From Chitinophagales bacterium (lineage in GTDB: Bacteria > Bacteroidota > Bacteroidia > Chitinophagales > Chitinophagaceae), in the NCBI GenBank assembly GCA_025353485.1, contig JANXQO010000062.1:39299-103298 (forward strand): a stretch of DNA of 64,000 nt, given 5' to 3'. Position 1 is the first letter of the stretch; every line of letters starts with the position of its first letter. Both the position numbers and the translations under genes were made by a program. The notes under the pieces were generated by a model, which was not told where the DNA came from, ran no database searches, and saw nothing but the letters and a program-made list of their open reading frames with translations. Positions 24,372-32,230 of this stretch are shown here, piece after piece.

Positions 24372-26366
24372 TTACTTCCTTTGAAATTCCGGTGAGCCAA
24401 TAATTATTCCTACCACCTGCGATAGCATTGAATTATTGCCTGCAACTGTTTGCAATGTGTTATTTCCTTTCTTTAAACCTTTTAATCCTTTGCCGCCTTT
24501 ATTGCCAACACCATCATCATCCCGATAGCTATCGGGATCATTCATTACAACCCCATTGTTAACCATACTTGTTTGTGGTGCAGTATTTTTATCAGCAGCA
24601 TCATTAATTTTTTTTACAAGTTCCGGATCATTGAGCATTGGCGTTAATCTTTTTACTGTTTCATCAAGATTGCGTTCGGGCATGATGAGTTTGCCATAAG
24701 TTAGCAACGCCGCCGTAGCGCTTTCAGGCTCGTGACGATTGTTCAATGAAAGCAGGTCAAGTTTTGTACCTGCGATTCTTTGCGATGCAATCGCCAATCC
24801 AAAATTCATACGGTTAAGCAAGGCCCCGGTGTTTATCCAGTATTGTCCTTTATCAGGAAAGCCCGTAGGCGCCTGATAGAAGTACATCTTCTGTCCCATT
24901 TTATCTGCCCATACAAATATTTGATAAGGTTGTTTTATATCAACATTAAGTGCACGCACTGCACTTATTGCAAGCTCGAAAGGTGATTTTGTTTTTGCTC
25001 TTATCACCTCTTTATTCCAGAATTCAGGAGCTGTTGCCATTGTTATTAATACCTCTTTTATATCGCCATCTTTTTCAGTAAAAGTTTTAGCCATTTTATC
25101 AATGAGACTTTGTGGAGGATTATCACTTACAAAACGCACTGCTATTTTTTTACAAATAAATTTTGCTGTAGAAGGATGATGCGCAAGCATTTTTAAAAGC
25201 TGTACACCTTCTTCATAACCGCCATTAGCGGCAAAGTTTTTTCCCAACACAGTTTTTTCTTTATTATCATGCCGGTTGATAGCGAATAAAAAATCACCTT
25301 CATGTACAAAACCATGTTCACTAAGTTTATCTTCTCCAAATTTTTCTATAACTTTTTTTATTGCATTGCCCCATCCATTATCCCCCATTGGATAAATTGT
25401 CCAACCTGTAAGTACCCGTGCAGCCTGTGTTACGTCCTGCTGTGTGTAGCCACCATCAACACCTAATGTATGCAGCTCCATTACTTCTCTTGCATAATTC
25501 TCATTTAAACCCTGTGCTTTTTTTGCATTTTGTAATTTTTTAAGTTGATTTTTTTGTGCTGAATCTGTCATCATTCCTTCCTGCTTCTGCGGAATCATTT
25601 GACGCAGTTTTTGATTTTGCTGAAGACTGGCATTTGTATTTTCGCCGGAGCTGCTGAAGTTATCAAGATATAAAAGCATCGCCGGTGATTTGGCTGTTCC
25701 CAACAAAAGATTTTCAAATTTTCCAAACACATTCGGACGGATAACATCCCTTTCATAATCAGGAATAAACTGGGCACAATCATTTTTTGTAATGGAAACA
25801 TTAAAATGATTGAACCAGAAATCAGTAAGCATTTCCTGTAACTGGTTGTTGCTGTATGCTGCTCTTAAAACTTTTTGATTGATGAACTGACGGAAGAGTT
25901 CCTGCTGTGGCCGTAAATTATTTTGCTGCATGTACGCCTGTAACTGTTCACGGTATTCTTTCTTATCTGTCTTAACTGAGTCCTTATCAACCTTACCATC
26001 TTTTACAGCCATGCGAAGTATCTGCCCCGGTTTAGGGAAAGCATTTGCAATTTGCTCATTACTTAATTTTAATGCATCATAACCACTTAACTTTTGATTG
26101 AGAGAATCATCGGCAAGCGTACCATTCAGTTGCTGCTCAAACCATTTTTCCAAACCCATGTTAACCACTTCATCTATTTGCCCGGGAGTAGCACCATAAG
26201 TAAACCGGTTTAATAAATGCGCTGCAGCTTCACGCTCAGTAAGCCCTGCTTTTTTATAAGGAAAACTAAAATGCTGTTTATACGTGGGTATTTGAAAGAA
26301 AGAAAGAAGAAAGAAACTGGCAGAGAAAATTAGAAGTTTAGCAACTTGCCTTATCCTGTTTTGCAT
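24372..26366 (-). CDS. DUF1800 domain-containing protein
   Basis: A 664-residue protein with an N-terminal hydrophobic segment (LLIFSASFFLLSFF) acting as a signal. DUF1800 features are LLNRFTYGATPGQID near residue 50, MLTDFWFNHFNVS, NENYAREVMELHTLGVDGGYTQ and a VARVLTGW-like block. The gene partners the DUF1501 gene downstream. Its function is unknown. Near the C-terminus, codons for NDPDSYRDDD contain a perfect 20-base palindrome (24519-24538), apparently a repeat inserted in a low-constraint linker. Confidence 0.92.
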   Translation of the reverse strand: MQNRIRQVAKLLIFSASFFLLSFFQIPTYKQHFSFPYKKAGLTEREAAAHLLNRFTYGATPGQIDEVVNMGLEKWFEQQLNGTLADDSLNQKLSGYDALKLSNEQIANAFPKPGQILRMAVKDGKVDKDSVKTDKKEYREQLQAYMQQNNLRPQQELFRQFINQKVLRAAYSNNQLQEMLTDFWFNHFNVSITKNDCAQFIPDYERDVIRPNVFGKFENLLLGTAKSPAMLLYLDNFSSSGENTNASLQQNQKLRQMIPQKQEGMMTDSAQKNQLKKLQNAKKAQGLNENYAREVMELHTLGVDGGYTQQDVTQAARVLTGWTIYPMGDNGWGNAIKKVIEKFGEDKLSEHGFVHEGDFLFAINRHDNKEKTVLGKNFAANGGYEEGVQLLKMLAHHPSTAKFICKKIAVRFVSDNPPQSLIDKMAKTFTEKDGDIKEVLITMATAPEFWNKEVIRAKTKSPFELAISAVRALNVDIKQPYQIFVWADKMGQKMYFYQAPTGFPDKGQYWINTGALLNRMNFGLAIASQRIAGTKLDLLSLNNRHEPESATAALLTYGKLIMPERNLDETVKRLTPMLNDPELVKKINDAADKNTAPQTSMVNNGVVMNDPDSYRDDDGVGNKGGKGLKGLKKGNNTLQTVAGNNSMLSQVVGIIIGSPEFQRK
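24519..24538. repeat. 20-base perfect palindrome inside the DUF1800 coding region
   Basis: ATCCCGATAGCTATCGGGAT is self-complementary over its full length and in frame, adding residues in a Gly/Asp-rich linker. Palindromes of this kind normally lie between genes. Confidence 0.8.
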
Positions 26367-26441
26367 ATTAAGATTTTAAGATTGTTAGTGCCCCGTATAG
26401 GACTACAGGAATTACCAAAAGTTTAAATGATTTTTTTTAGC

Positions 26442-26657
26442 TCATGGACATTTACCTTTTGTCCAGCTTGTGAGTCCTTCGCATTTGGCCTCGCAATCAT
26501 TGCCATATGTTTTTCCATCGCAGCCACACACGGGATCATATATTGCAGGGCAGATACATGAGGGAATAGCCAGTCCTTTACAGGATATTGTATTTTTTGT
26601 ACAGGAGGCAAAAAAAATAATTATAAAAATTGTAGTAGCTGAGAATAAATTTTTCAT
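26442..26657 (-). CDS. Kazal-type protease inhibitor-like lipoprotein
   Basis: A 71-residue protein beginning MKNLFSATTIFIIIFFASC, a lipoprotein signal. The mature part holds the Kazal pattern CICPAIYDPVCGCDGKTYGN followed by DCEAKCEG and KGKC. It would be anchored in the envelope and may inhibit serine proteases; other Kazal-like bacterial proteins lack proof of this. The track joins it in frame to a Doc-like fragment upstream, but the ATG at 26657 with a signal peptide marks the real start. Its start overlaps the stop of the restored Doc frame. Confidence 0.82.
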   Translation of the reverse strand: MKNLFSATTIFIIIFFASCTKNTISCKGLAIPSCICPAIYDPVCGCDGKTYGNDCEAKCEGLTSWTKGKCP

Positions 26658-26858
26658 AGCTGTCGGTTGATGATAAGGCTTTCCGCGATCGCTGCTGCTT
26701 TCTCTATTGTGGAAGCATATAAATCCTCCCCGCCAAAAGTTTTGAAAAGGTCTTGCTATTGCTGAATCCAGTAATCCCTCCTCTCTTACGCCAAGTGAAC
26801 CTCCATATTTTTGAATAGACAATTCATGTAGCTTAAGAATTTCGGCTTTCAAAATCAT
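26654..26858 (-). pseudogene. Truncated Doc-type (death-on-curing) toxin remnant
   Basis: The ATG at 26858 reads LHELSIQKYGGSLGVREEGL and DSAIARPFQ, the N-terminal half of Doc/Fic-family toxins. At CAAAACTTTTGG one extra A shifts the frame. Deleting it restores QTFGGEDLYASTIEKAAAIA and ESLIIN. The frame then ends NRQL-stop instead of the expected HPFxxGNKR, so the catalytic motif is lost. The presumed antitoxin gene lies directly upstream with a four-base overlap. The remnant cannot be an active toxin. Confidence 0.82.
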
Positions 26859-27046
26859 TGAGCTAATTTTTGCAATACATTACCGTATTTTGAAACAACC
26901 TCCTTAAAAAATAATTCTGCATCAAACTTTAATTCCTTTCCTTCACTGTCAGCTTTTTCAATTATTTTAAAAATAACTTTTAACTGATCTTCATTTAAGC
27001 TATCCATTTTTTGATTTATTGCTTTTTTCATTTCTTCTACACTCAT
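26855..27046 (-). CDS. Presumed antitoxin of the decayed Doc toxin
   Basis: A 63-residue acidic-basic helical protein (MSVEEMKKAINQKMDSLNED, then ELFFKEVVSKYGNVLQKLAQ). It overlaps the Doc-like start by four bases as ATGA, the usual layout of a type II toxin-antitoxin pair. Sequence resembles the helical antitoxins often found before Doc, but no DNA-binding motif is clear. With the toxin truncated it may be a leftover or act on another toxin. Confidence 0.6.
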   Translation of the reverse strand: MSVEEMKKAINQKMDSLNEDQLKVIFKIIEKADSEGKELKFDAELFFKEVVSKYGNVLQKLAQ

Positions 27047-27109
27047 AACATATTTTTATTCCCAAATTTAATAAATCTTACCCGTAGATTCTGTTAAGAT
27101 AACTATAGC

Positions 27110-27117
27110 TAATTTTG
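27110..27117 (+). promoter_or_regulatory. -7 box before paaZ
   Basis: TAATTTTG matches TAnnTTTG and lies 16 bases before the ATG at 27134. No convincing -33 TTTG was seen at the expected distance. Confidence 0.4.
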
Positions 27118-27133
27118 AATTTTAAAACGACTG

Positions 27134-29215
27134 ATGGATAAACTGGCGAATTATATAACAGGCAAATGGATTGAAGGTGATGGAGTGGGACAAACACTTT
27201 TTAATGCTGTTAACGGAGAAACAATAACAAATGCAACCACACAAGGATTGGATTTTACCTCCATGCTTGAATATGGAAGAACAGTGGGCAGCCCTGCATT
27301 ACGCAATATGACCTTTCAGGAAAGAGGAAGAATGTTGAGAGCTTTGGCATTACATCTTACAGAAAAAAAAGAACCCTTTTATACCATCAGTTATAAAACA
27401 GGTGCTACAAGAGCAGACAGTTGGGTAGATATTGAAGGCGGTATTGGCAATTTATTTTCCAATGCTTCATTAAGAAGAAGGCTACCCGATGATATTTTTT
27501 GCATGGATGGCGAAGGGATAGGATTGAGCAAGGGCGGCACTTTTATGGGGCAACATATTTTAGTTCCTAAAGAAGGAGTTGCCATTCATATCAATGCATT
27601 TAATTTTCCGGTGTGGGGAATGCTTGAAAAAATTGCTGTGAATTTATTGGCGGGTGTTGCAGCAATTGTAAAACCTGCATCTGTTACCTGTTACCTTACG
27701 CAGGCTGTTGTAAAAGAAATTATTGCTTCCAAAATTTTACCGGAAGGAGCATTGCAATTGCTTTGCGGCGGTGTGGGAGATCTTTTAGACCACGTTACTT
27801 CACAGGATGTAATCACTTTTACAGGTTCCGCCTCTACTGGGTTAAAATTAAAAGCGCATCCAACTATTTTAGATGAAAATGTTCCTTTTAATTTAGAAGC
27901 AGACTCTTTAAACTGTATTGTTTTGGGAGAAGATGTAACTCCGGAAAAACCCGAGTGGGATATTTTTATAAAAGAAGTTAGAAAAGAAATGACAGCAAAG
28001 GCTGGTCAAAAGTGTACTGCCATCCGTAGAATTTTTGTTCCTGAAAATAAAATGGAAGACGTTTGGAATGCCATCAGCAAATCTTTATCTCAAACAACAA
28101 TCGGCAATCCTGAAAATGAAAAAGTTAGAATGGGATCGCTTGCCGGGCAAACGCAACGGGATGAAGTAAAATCGCAGGTACAAAAGCTTTTGGCATCATC
28201 ACAAATAATTTATGGCAGCCTCGATAGCGTAGAAGTGATTGATGCAGATGCAAACAAAGGAGCTTTTATAAGTCCGCTTTTATTATTGAACGATAAACCT
28301 TTTGTTGGTGAAGAAGCCCATAACGTTGAGGCTTTTGGACCGGTGAGTACGATCATGCCTTATAAAAATTTAGACGAAGCAATTGAATTATCAAAAAAAG
28401 GAAAAGGTTCTTTGTGCAGTTCTATAGTAACTGCTGATACAACAATTGCAAGGGAATATGTGATCAATGCAGGCACTCATCATGGAAGAATTTTGGTATT
28501 GAATAATGAATGTGCCAAAGAAAGTACAGGGCATGGCTCGCCATTGCCTTTGCTGGTACATGGCGGCCCTGGCAGAGCCGGTGGTGGTGAAGAAATGGGA
28601 GGATTGCGTGGCGTAAAACATTATATGCAAAGAGTTGCAGTGCAGGGTTCACCCACAATGCTAACCGCTATCACAAATGTTTATCATGCAAATGCAAAAG
28701 GAAATATTACCGGTATTCATCCCTTTAAAAAATATTTTGAAGAATTACAAATAGGTGATCAACTAATTACAGAGAAAAGAAAAATTACCGGTGAAGACAT
28801 TGATAAGTTTGCCGAATTAAGTGGCGATCATTTTTATGCTCATATAAAAACAACTGATTTTTCTGATACAATGTTTGAGCAACAGGTAGCACACGGATAT
28901 TTTATTATGAGTATAGCCGCAGGACTTTTTGTTGACAGCTATGAAAAAAATCCTGTGCTTTTAAATTATGGAATTGATGAATTGCGTTTTACCAAACCTG
29001 TTTATGCCGGTCACGAAATTTATATCCGGTTTACCTGCAAAGAAAAAATTGAACAGGAATTAAAACCCCGGGAAAAAAACCCTGATGTTACTTTTATAAA
29101 AGGAAGTGATATACCGAAAGGAATTGTAAAATGGTATGTTGAAATTTTAGACGAAAGCGAAGAGCCTGTTGTAGGCGTGGCAACGATATTAACCATGGTG
29201 GCTAAGAAATATTAA
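27134..29215 (+). CDS. paaZ: Bifunctional aldehyde dehydrogenase/MaoC-like hydratase, phenylacetate pathway
   Basis: A 693-residue fusion. Residues 1-520 are an aldehyde dehydrogenase with active Glu255 in FNLEADSLN and nucleophile Cys294 in AGQKCTAIRR. Residues about 550-690 are a MaoC-like hotdog hydratase (ELSGDHFYAHI). This layout is that of PaaZ, which opens the oxepin-CoA ring and oxidises the resulting semialdehyde in phenylacetate degradation. The paaABCDE oxygenase genes are not in the window, so the pathway is only partly visible. An enoyl-CoA hydratase gene follows after a GxxExxY gene. Confidence 0.93.
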   Translation: MDKLANYITGKWIEGDGVGQTLFNAVNGETITNATTQGLDFTSMLEYGRTVGSPALRNMTFQERGRMLRALALHLTEKKEPFYTISYKTGATRADSWVDIEGGIGNLFSNASLRRRLPDDIFCMDGEGIGLSKGGTFMGQHILVPKEGVAIHINAFNFPVWGMLEKIAVNLLAGVAAIVKPASVTCYLTQAVVKEIIASKILPEGALQLLCGGVGDLLDHVTSQDVITFTGSASTGLKLKAHPTILDENVPFNLEADSLNCIVLGEDVTPEKPEWDIFIKEVRKEMTAKAGQKCTAIRRIFVPENKMEDVWNAISKSLSQTTIGNPENEKVRMGSLAGQTQRDEVKSQVQKLLASSQIIYGSLDSVEVIDADANKGAFISPLLLLNDKPFVGEEAHNVEAFGPVSTIMPYKNLDEAIELSKKGKGSLCSSIVTADTTIAREYVINAGTHHGRILVLNNECAKESTGHGSPLPLLVHGGPGRAGGGEEMGGLRGVKHYMQRVAVQGSPTMLTAITNVYHANAKGNITGIHPFKKYFEELQIGDQLITEKRKITGEDIDKFAELSGDHFYAHIKTTDFSDTMFEQQVAHGYFIMSIAAGLFVDSYEKNPVLLNYGIDELRFTKPVYAGHEIYIRFTCKEKIEQELKPREKNPDVTFIKGSDIPKGIVKWYVEILDESEEPVVGVATILTMVAKKY

Positions 29216-29237
29216 CTTTAAAAAGAAATAGCATAGG

Positions 29238-29252
29238 CACATAGATACATAG
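29238..29252. repeat. Left inverted repeat flanking the GxxExxY gene
   Basis: CACATAGATACATAG ends directly at the start codon of the next gene. The right copy at 29667-29689 is its reverse complement with eight extra bases. Confidence 0.6.
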
Positions 29253-29666
29253 ATGATAACACAGAAATATTTAGATGATTTAACCTATCAACTGATAGGA
29301 GCCGCTATTGAGGTACACAAAGAATTAGGTCCCGGATTATTAGAGAGTGTATATGATAAATGTTTTAAAAGCGAAATAGCACGTAAAGGCTTACAATATC
29401 AATCGCAATTATATGTACCTGTAGTTTATAAAAATTTACAGTTAGACACTGAATTAAGACTTGATTTCTTAGTAGAAGAATTAATTGTAGTTGAATTAAA
29501 AGCTACCGAATTCATTCATCCTTTGTATGAAGCACAGCTATTGACATATATGAAACTGCTACAAAAGCCAAAAGGTTTATTAATTAATTTCAATTGCACA
29601 AATATTTTTAAAGAAGGACAAAGAACAAGAGTAAATGAACTGTATTCTTCTTTGCCTAAAACTTAA
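29253..29666 (+). CDS. GxxExxY protein (PDDEXK-like family)
   Basis: A 137-residue protein with the family signature GPGLLESVY (GxxExxY) preceded by AAIEVHKELG. The middle has acidic and Lys residues in the order RLDFLVEELIVVELK, consistent with a PDDEXK-type nuclease fold (D-xn-ExK). Function is not established; many Bacteroidota carry several copies. The gene sits between paaZ and an enoyl-CoA hydratase and is flanked by imperfect inverted repeats, which suggests it arrived as a unit. Confidence 0.88.
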   Translation: MITQKYLDDLTYQLIGAAIEVHKELGPGLLESVYDKCFKSEIARKGLQYQSQLYVPVVYKNLQLDTELRLDFLVEELIVVELKATEFIHPLYEAQLLTYMKLLQKPKGLLINFNCTNIFKEGQRTRVNELYSSLPKT

Positions 29667-29689
29667 CTATGTATCTCTGTACCTATGTG
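29667..29689. repeat. Right inverted repeat flanking the GxxExxY gene
   Basis: CTATGTATCTCTGTACCTATGTG starts right after the stop codon. Its reverse complement matches the left copy except for an eight-base insert. Confidence 0.6.
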
Positions 29690-29706
29690 GTAAAAAATAA
29701 AAAATT

Positions 29707-30474
29707 ATGCTTCAAACTCCTTACGTAAAATCTCACAACGAACACGGTATAACAACCATTGAATTTTTTCATTCGCAGAGTAATTCATTGCCGGCAAAAA
29801 TATTAGAGCAGCTTGCACATGAAATTCATTTTGCAGGAACGCATGAAGAAACAAAAGTTATTATTCTGCGCAGTGCAGGTGATGGTGCATTTTGCGCCGG
29901 TGCCAGCTTTGATGAACTTATTGCTATCAACAATGAAACCGAAGGGTTAAAATTTTTTAGTGGATTTGCTAATGTTATTAATGCAATAAGAAAGTGTAAA
30001 AAAATAATCATTGGGAGAATCCATGGTAAATGTGTTGGTGGCGGTGTAGGGCTGGCAGCATCTGTTGATTATGCGATTGCAGTAGATAAAGCAGAAATTA
30101 AATTAAGTGAACTGGCAATGGGAATCGGGCCATTTGTAGTAGGTCCTGCGATAGAAAGAAAGATCGGAACATCGGCATTTAGCCAGTTGGCAATTGATTC
30201 ATCGCTTTGGCGAAATGCAGAATGGGCAAAGCACAAAGGATTGTTTGCAGAAGTATATAATTCAATTGAGAATATGGATGAATCAGTTTACCGGCTTGCA
30301 AATTCTTTAGCACATTCCAACCCTGAGGCAATGATAGAAATGAAAAAAATATTCTGGAAAGGAACTGAACATTGGGATGAACTTTTAAAAGAGAGAGCGG
30401 CGATTAGTGGTAAACTTATATTAAGTGAGTATTCTAAAAATGCGATTAATGAATTTAAAGCGAAGAAAAGTTGA
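29707..30474 (+). CDS. Enoyl-CoA hydratase/isomerase family protein
   Basis: A 255-residue crotonase-fold protein. The oxyanion-hole parts are GAFCAGASFDEL and KCVGGGVGLAASVDYAIA. A SELAMGIGPFVVGPAIERK segment follows, where the first crotonase glutamate is kept. The second glutamate position seems to be Gln (SQLAIDSS) by eye, so hydratase activity is not certain and isomerase or other activity is possible. With paaZ upstream it probably acts in phenylacetate or related acyl-CoA breakdown, similar to PaaF or PaaG. Confidence 0.85.
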   Translation: MLQTPYVKSHNEHGITTIEFFHSQSNSLPAKILEQLAHEIHFAGTHEETKVIILRSAGDGAFCAGASFDELIAINNETEGLKFFSGFANVINAIRKCKKIIIGRIHGKCVGGGVGLAASVDYAIAVDKAEIKLSELAMGIGPFVVGPAIERKIGTSAFSQLAIDSSLWRNAEWAKHKGLFAEVYNSIENMDESVYRLANSLAHSNPEAMIEMKKIFWKGTEHWDELLKERAAISGKLILSEYSKNAINEFKAKKS

Positions 30475-30559
30475 GCAATGAATTTTCATAATGGGGTTTA
30501 AAAGACGGGGATTCAACGATGCTGAATTACTGGTTTTATTTTATTAAATTTGGTTTGCT

Positions 30560-30784
30560 ATGCATAATTATAAAATTTTATTACAAAAGGAACCCGAAGG
30601 CGGCTTTACAGTTACAGTTCCCGCTTTGCCCGGCTGTATTACATACGGCGAAAATCTGGATGAAGCAATTGCGATGGCAAAAGAAGCAATTGAGCTTTAT
30701 ATTGAAGAACTTCGGGAACGTGGTGATGAAATCCCTGATAATAATAATACACTTGAATACTCTTTAAACTTAGAACATGCATGA
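30560..30784 (+). CDS. hicB: HicB-family antitoxin (short form)
   Basis: A 74-residue protein with the HicB partial RNase H-like fold: LLQKEPEGGFTVTVPALPGC, then TYGENLDEAIAMAKEAIELY. It lacks a C-terminal DNA-binding domain, so autoregulation would need another surface. The overlapping ORF at 30519 is a shadow. The stop overlaps the hicA start by four bases (ATGA), and the antitoxin gene comes first. Confidence 0.92.
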   Translation: MHNYKILLQKEPEGGFTVTVPALPGCITYGENLDEAIAMAKEAIELYIEELRERGDEIPDNNNTLEYSLNLEHA

Positions 30785-30981
30785 ACCTTTCGCCAAAGTA
30801 CTTGATAAAATTGCTTGAGCAAAACGGTTTTATTTTTAAACGTTCAAAAGGTTCTCACCATCTTTATTTTAATTCCGAAAAAAATATAACTGTTACTGTT
30901 CCTTTGCATGGAAATAAAGACATGGCAAAAGGAACTTTTATGGCAATACTTAAACAGGCTGGTATTGAAATAAAAAGGTAA
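30781..30981 (+). CDS. hicA: HicA-family mRNA interferase toxin
   Basis: A 66-residue protein of the dsRBD-like HicA fold. The catalytic region RSKGSHHLYF contains the expected histidine (His26 or His27), and VPLHGNKDMAKGTFMAILKQAG is the usual C-terminal half. It should cleave mRNA when not bound by HicB. Both genes appear complete. Confidence 0.93.
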   Translation: MNLSPKYLIKLLEQNGFIFKRSKGSHHLYFNSEKNITVTVPLHGNKDMAKGTFMAILKQAGIEIKR

Positions 30982-30994
30982 TTATTAAGTAAAC

Positions 30995-31002
30995 TATTTT
31001 TG
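30995..31002 (+). promoter_or_regulatory. -7 box before pnuC
   Basis: TATTTTTG matches TAnnTTTG and lies 17 bases before the TTG start at 31020, which fits a short leader. Confidence 0.4.
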
Positions 31003-31019
31003 TCCCTAATCTTTTTAAT

Positions 31020-31658
31020 TTGGATCCATCAGAAATACTCCACGCATTTATTGAGGGAATGAAAACAACTACCTGGCTTGAATATGTAGGTGTCTTCTTC
31101 GGCATTGCAAGCGTTTGGCTTTCCAGGAAAGAAAATATTTTAGTGTATCCCATTGGTTTAATAAATACTATTATCTACATCTACATAAGTTTTAAAGGAA
31201 GCCTGTTAGGCGAAGCAACGGTTAATTTATATTATACCATCATGAGCATTTATGGATGGATGCTATGGACACGAAAGGACAGGCAGCAACATCATGTAGT
31301 AGTAATTACCTGGAGCAATAAAAAAGAATGGATTAACGAACTTCTTTTTTTCTCAGCATTTTATATTGCCATTTATGTGGCACTTACTTATTTAAAAAAA
31401 GATTTTGCTCCCGGCGCAATTCCCTGGGCGGATGCATTTGCAAGTGCCACCGCATTTACCGGCATGTGGCTGATGGCAAAGAAAAAAGTGGAGAGCTGGT
31501 ATTGGTGGATAGCAACTAATATTGCATCCATCCCATTATATTTTGTAAAGCATTATGTTTTTACAAGCGTGTATTATGTTGTGTTGCTTATTATGGCTGT
31601 ATGGGGTTTGCTGGAGTGGATGAGAAGAGCAAACAAAGAAAAAATATTGATTAAGTGA
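31020..31658 (+). CDS. pnuC: Nicotinamide riboside transporter PnuC
   Basis: A 212-residue membrane protein with about seven hydrophobic segments. FFGIASVWLSRKENILVYPIGLINT and the later W-rich helices (SWYWWIATN) are typical of PnuC. It imports nicotinamide riboside, which is trapped by phosphorylation. The next gene encodes the kinase NadR, 47 bases on, so the two form a salvage unit. The start is a TTG with N-terminus MDPSEILHAFIEGM; the next option is ATG at 31059, which would trim a conserved part. Confidence 0.92.
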   Translation: MDPSEILHAFIEGMKTTTWLEYVGVFFGIASVWLSRKENILVYPIGLINTIIYIYISFKGSLLGEATVNLYYTIMSIYGWMLWTRKDRQQHHVVVITWSNKKEWINELLFFSAFYIAIYVALTYLKKDFAPGAIPWADAFASATAFTGMWLMAKKKVESWYWWIATNIASIPLYFVKHYVFTSVYYVVLLIMAVWGLLEWMRRANKEKILIK

Positions 31659-31678
31659 CCTACACTTTAAAGTGTAGG
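31659..31678. repeat. 20-base perfect palindrome between pnuC and nadR
   Basis: CCTACACTTTAAAGTGTAGG is fully self-complementary. An A run, not a T run, follows downstream, so termination is not obvious. It may be a dispersed repeat or attenuate nadR expression. Confidence 0.6.
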
Positions 31679-31705
31679 ACATTTCGTTAAAAAAAAAATC
31701 GCTTA

Positions 31706-32230
31706 ATGAGCATGAAAAAAATTGTTGTCATAGGTCCTGAGTCCACAGGTAAAAGCACGTTATGTTTACAGCTTGCGGAACATTATAAAACATTGTGGTG
31801 CCCCGAATATGCAAGAGAATATTTAGAAAAAAATGGAAGAGACTACGATTATGACAACCTGCTCACTATCGCAAAAGGCCAAATTGATTTAGAAGTAAAA
31901 TATATTAGTTCAACATCAAACATTCTTTTTATAGATACGGATATGTACGTGATGAAAGTTTGGTGTGAGTTTGCTTTTGGTAAATGTCATAGCTGGATAT
32001 TAAATCAAATTGCAACAAGAAAATATGATCTGTATCTTCTCTGTAATGTTGATCTGCCCTGGATAAAAGATGATCTGAGAGAATATCCGGATAAGGGAAC
32101 AAGAAATAAACTGTATCATTATTACAAAGACATTATGGTGAATCAATCCGTTCCCTGGGTTGATATAAGTGGTAATTATGATGAAAGACTGCAGGTAGCA
32201 ATTAATACTGTTGATGAATTAGATATTTAG
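31706..32230 (+). CDS. nadR: NadR-type ribosylnicotinamide kinase
   Basis: A 174-residue P-loop protein with Walker A GPESTGKST at residues 9-17 and WCPEYAREYLEKNGRDY, as in the kinase domain of NadR. The N-terminal repressor and adenylyltransferase domains of enterobacterial NadR are absent, so only phosphorylation of nicotinamide riboside is expected. Pairing with pnuC supports this. The end overlaps the convergent mtgA stop by four bases. Confidence 0.88.
   Translation: MSMKKIVVIGPESTGKSTLCLQLAEHYKTLWCPEYAREYLEKNGRDYDYDNLLTIAKGQIDLEVKYISSTSNILFIDTDMYVMKVWCEFAFGKCHSWILNQIATRKYDLYLLCNVDLPWIKDDLREYPDKGTRNKLYHYYKDIMVNQSVPWVDISGNYDERLQVAINTVDELDI

Noticed and set aside
26442-26858. Single 138-residue ORF of the track
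   Set aside because: It is a chance fusion of a shifted Doc fragment and a Kazal lipoprotein with its own signal peptide.
30519-30767. 82-residue ORF overlapping hicB
   Set aside because: It runs in a different frame over hicB, which has clear family motifs, so it is a shadow.
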